From Pseudomonadota bacterium (GTDB lineage: Bacteria > Pseudomonadota > Gammaproteobacteria > Steroidobacterales > Woeseiaceae): DNA of 6,167 nt. A program made the translations under genes and the position numbers. This document shows, piece by piece, positions 5,225 to 6,167 of the stretch; within the stretch, counting starts at the first letter, position 1; each line of letters begins with the position of its first letter. Below the pieces are notes generated by a model, which saw only the letters and a program-made list of their open reading frames with translations, was not told where the DNA came from and did no database searches. The DNA lies in NCBI GenBank assembly GCA_022360335.1, contig JAKSCZ010000495.1, positions 1-6,167 of the forward strand, in the 5' to 3' direction.

Positions 5225-6167
5225 TCCGCCTCCATGACCCGCCGGATACCGGCCACCATGCGCTTCAGCCCCGGAAAATACTGCCACTCGAACGCGTGCG
5301 GGTAGGGCGTGTCCCAGCCGGCGACGCGGCTGATCGGCGCCTCGAGATGGTAGAAGCAGTCCTTCTGGATCGTCGCGGCGAGTTCGGCGCCGAAACCGCC
5401 GAATCGCGTCGCCTCGTGCGCGACGAGGCAACGGCCGGTCTTGCAGACCGAATCCGTCAGCGTCTTGACGTCCAGCGGCGCCATCGTACGCACGTCGACG
5501 ACTTCGGCGTCGACGCCCGACGTCTCCGCGGCGGCGATCGCGACGTGCACGAGCGTGCCGTAGGTGACGATCGTGAGTTCCTCTCCCTCACGCGCAACGT
5601 CGGCCGTGCCGAGCGGCACCGTATAGTAGTCCTCGGGCACCTCGCCCTTCGGGTGCGAGACCCACGAGACGCCGGGTTTTTCGGGGTCGCCGTCGAACGG
5701 GCCGTTGTAGATGCGTTTCGGTTCGAAGAACACGACGGGGTCGTCGGATTCGATCGCGGCGATGAGCAGCCCTTTCGCATCGTAGGGGTTGGACGGCATG
5801 ACCGTCTTGACGCCGCTGACGTGCGTGAAGATGCCCTCGGGCGACTGCGAGTGCGTCTGGCCGCCGCGGATGCCGCCGCCGCAGGGCGTACGGATCGTGA
5901 CGGGCGAGAAGAACTCGCCGCAGGAGCGATACCTGAGGCGTGCCAGCTCCGAAACGATCTGGTCGAAACCGGGGTAGATGTAGTCCGCGAACTGAATTTC
6001 GGCGACCGGCCGCAGCCCGTTGACGCCCATGCCGATCGCCGCGCCGATGATGCCGCCTTCGGCGATCGGGGCGTCGATGACGCGGTGCTCGCCGTACTTC
6101 CGCTGCAGGCCGTCGGTGCAGCGGAACACGCCGCCGAAGTAGCCGACGTCCTCGCCGAGCACGACGA
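5221..6167 (-). CDS. bkdA2: Branched-chain 2-oxoacid dehydrogenase E1 beta subunit, 5'-truncated
   Basis: Together with E1-alpha this subunit forms the thiamine-diphosphate-dependent decarboxylase that acylates the lipoyl group of E2. The frame is open to the window edge. A GTG at 6162 is in frame, but the family sequence (VVLGEDVGYFGG) starts before it, so it is internal and a few dozen residues are missing. Counted from that codon: GEDVGYFGGVFRCTDGLQ (3-20), APIAE with the cofactor-contacting type Glu35, EIQFADYIYPGFDQIVSE (55-72), GGQTHSQSPEG (100-110), MPSNPYDAKGLLIA (122-135), VHVAIAAAE, VVDVRTMAPLDV, HEATRFGGFGAE, and LEAPISRVAGWDTPYPHAFEWQYFPG near the end. The GGVFRC and WDTPYPH segments closely resemble Pseudomonas BkdA2, favouring branched-chain over pyruvate dehydrogenase. 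It overlaps E2 by four bases (ATGA), indicating one operon and probably coupled translation. E1-alpha probably lies beyond the window. Confidence 0.94.
   Translation of the reverse strand, partial: VVLGEDVGYFGGVFRCTDGLQRKYGEHRVIDAPIAEGGIIGAAIGMGVNGLRPVAEIQFADYIYPGFDQIVSELARLRYRSCGEFFSPVTIRTPCGGGIRGGQTHSQSPEGIFTHVSGVKTVMPSNPYDAKGLLIAAIESDDPVVFFEPKRIYNGPFDGDPEKPGVSWVSHPKGEVPEDYYTVPLGTADVAREGEELTIVTYGTLVHVAIAAAETSGVDAEVVDVRTMAPLDVKTLTDSVCKTGRCLVAHEATRFGGFGAELAATIQKDCFYHLEAPISRVAGWDTPYPHAFEWQYFPGLKRMVAGIRRVMEAE

Noticed and set aside
4653..5237. Plus-strand open frame with EGPPTAAA repeats
   Set aside because: It is the antisense reading of the same REP-like repeats and lipoyl domain; the minus strand carries the real protein.
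5225..5431. N-terminal extension of E2 by 69 residues
   Set aside because: It overlaps the conserved C-terminus of E1-beta out of frame; the lipoyl domain begins at the ATG at 5224, which has a GGAGG just before it.

Overview
The window reads as a high-GC proteobacterial chromosome segment, most likely from a gammaproteobacterium near the xanthomonads or pseudomonads. The reasons are the Pseudomonas-type branched-chain 2-oxoacid dehydrogenase subunits and the dispersed palindromes that begin with GTAG or GTGG, the hallmark of REP/SMAG repeats in Pseudomonas and Stenotrophomonas. This placement is inferred from recalled sequence patterns, not from a search.

Left part, plus strand: the 3' end of a galactose mutarotase gene (galM, cut by the window start, ending at 848). 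A 109-bp intergenic region follows, with a good sigma70-type promoter (886-915) and a LacI-family-type operator (915-928) over the expected transcription start. Then come xylB (xylulokinase, 958-2442) and xylA (xylose isomerase, 2468-3814). XylA converts D-xylose to D-xylulose, XylB phosphorylates it to xylulose 5-phosphate for the pentose phosphate pathway, and the mutarotase could equilibrate sugar anomers. The gene order is xylB-xylA, the reverse of the E. coli order.

Middle: the convergent junction between xylA and the next gene is filled by a perfect 85-bp palindrome (3812-3896; two 42-bp arms around one base). It contains the stop codons of both flanking genes.

Right part, minus strand: the 3' end of a branched-chain 2-oxoacid dehydrogenase operon. 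The E1-beta gene (bkdA2-like, cut by the window end) overlaps by 4 bases the gene for the lipoyl acyltransferase E2 (bkdB-like, 3890-5224). The E2 has a lipoyl domain, a subunit-binding domain and a catalytic domain, all with their key residues. Its first interdomain linker is encoded by a cluster of REP-like palindromes (4767-4980) read in frame, giving five VGGPS, two GPNEI and two VAAEAAPT peptides. This protein-coding REP cluster and the 85-bp palindrome are the two most unusual things here. I saw no RNA genes, CRISPR array, transposase gene or complete mobile element.
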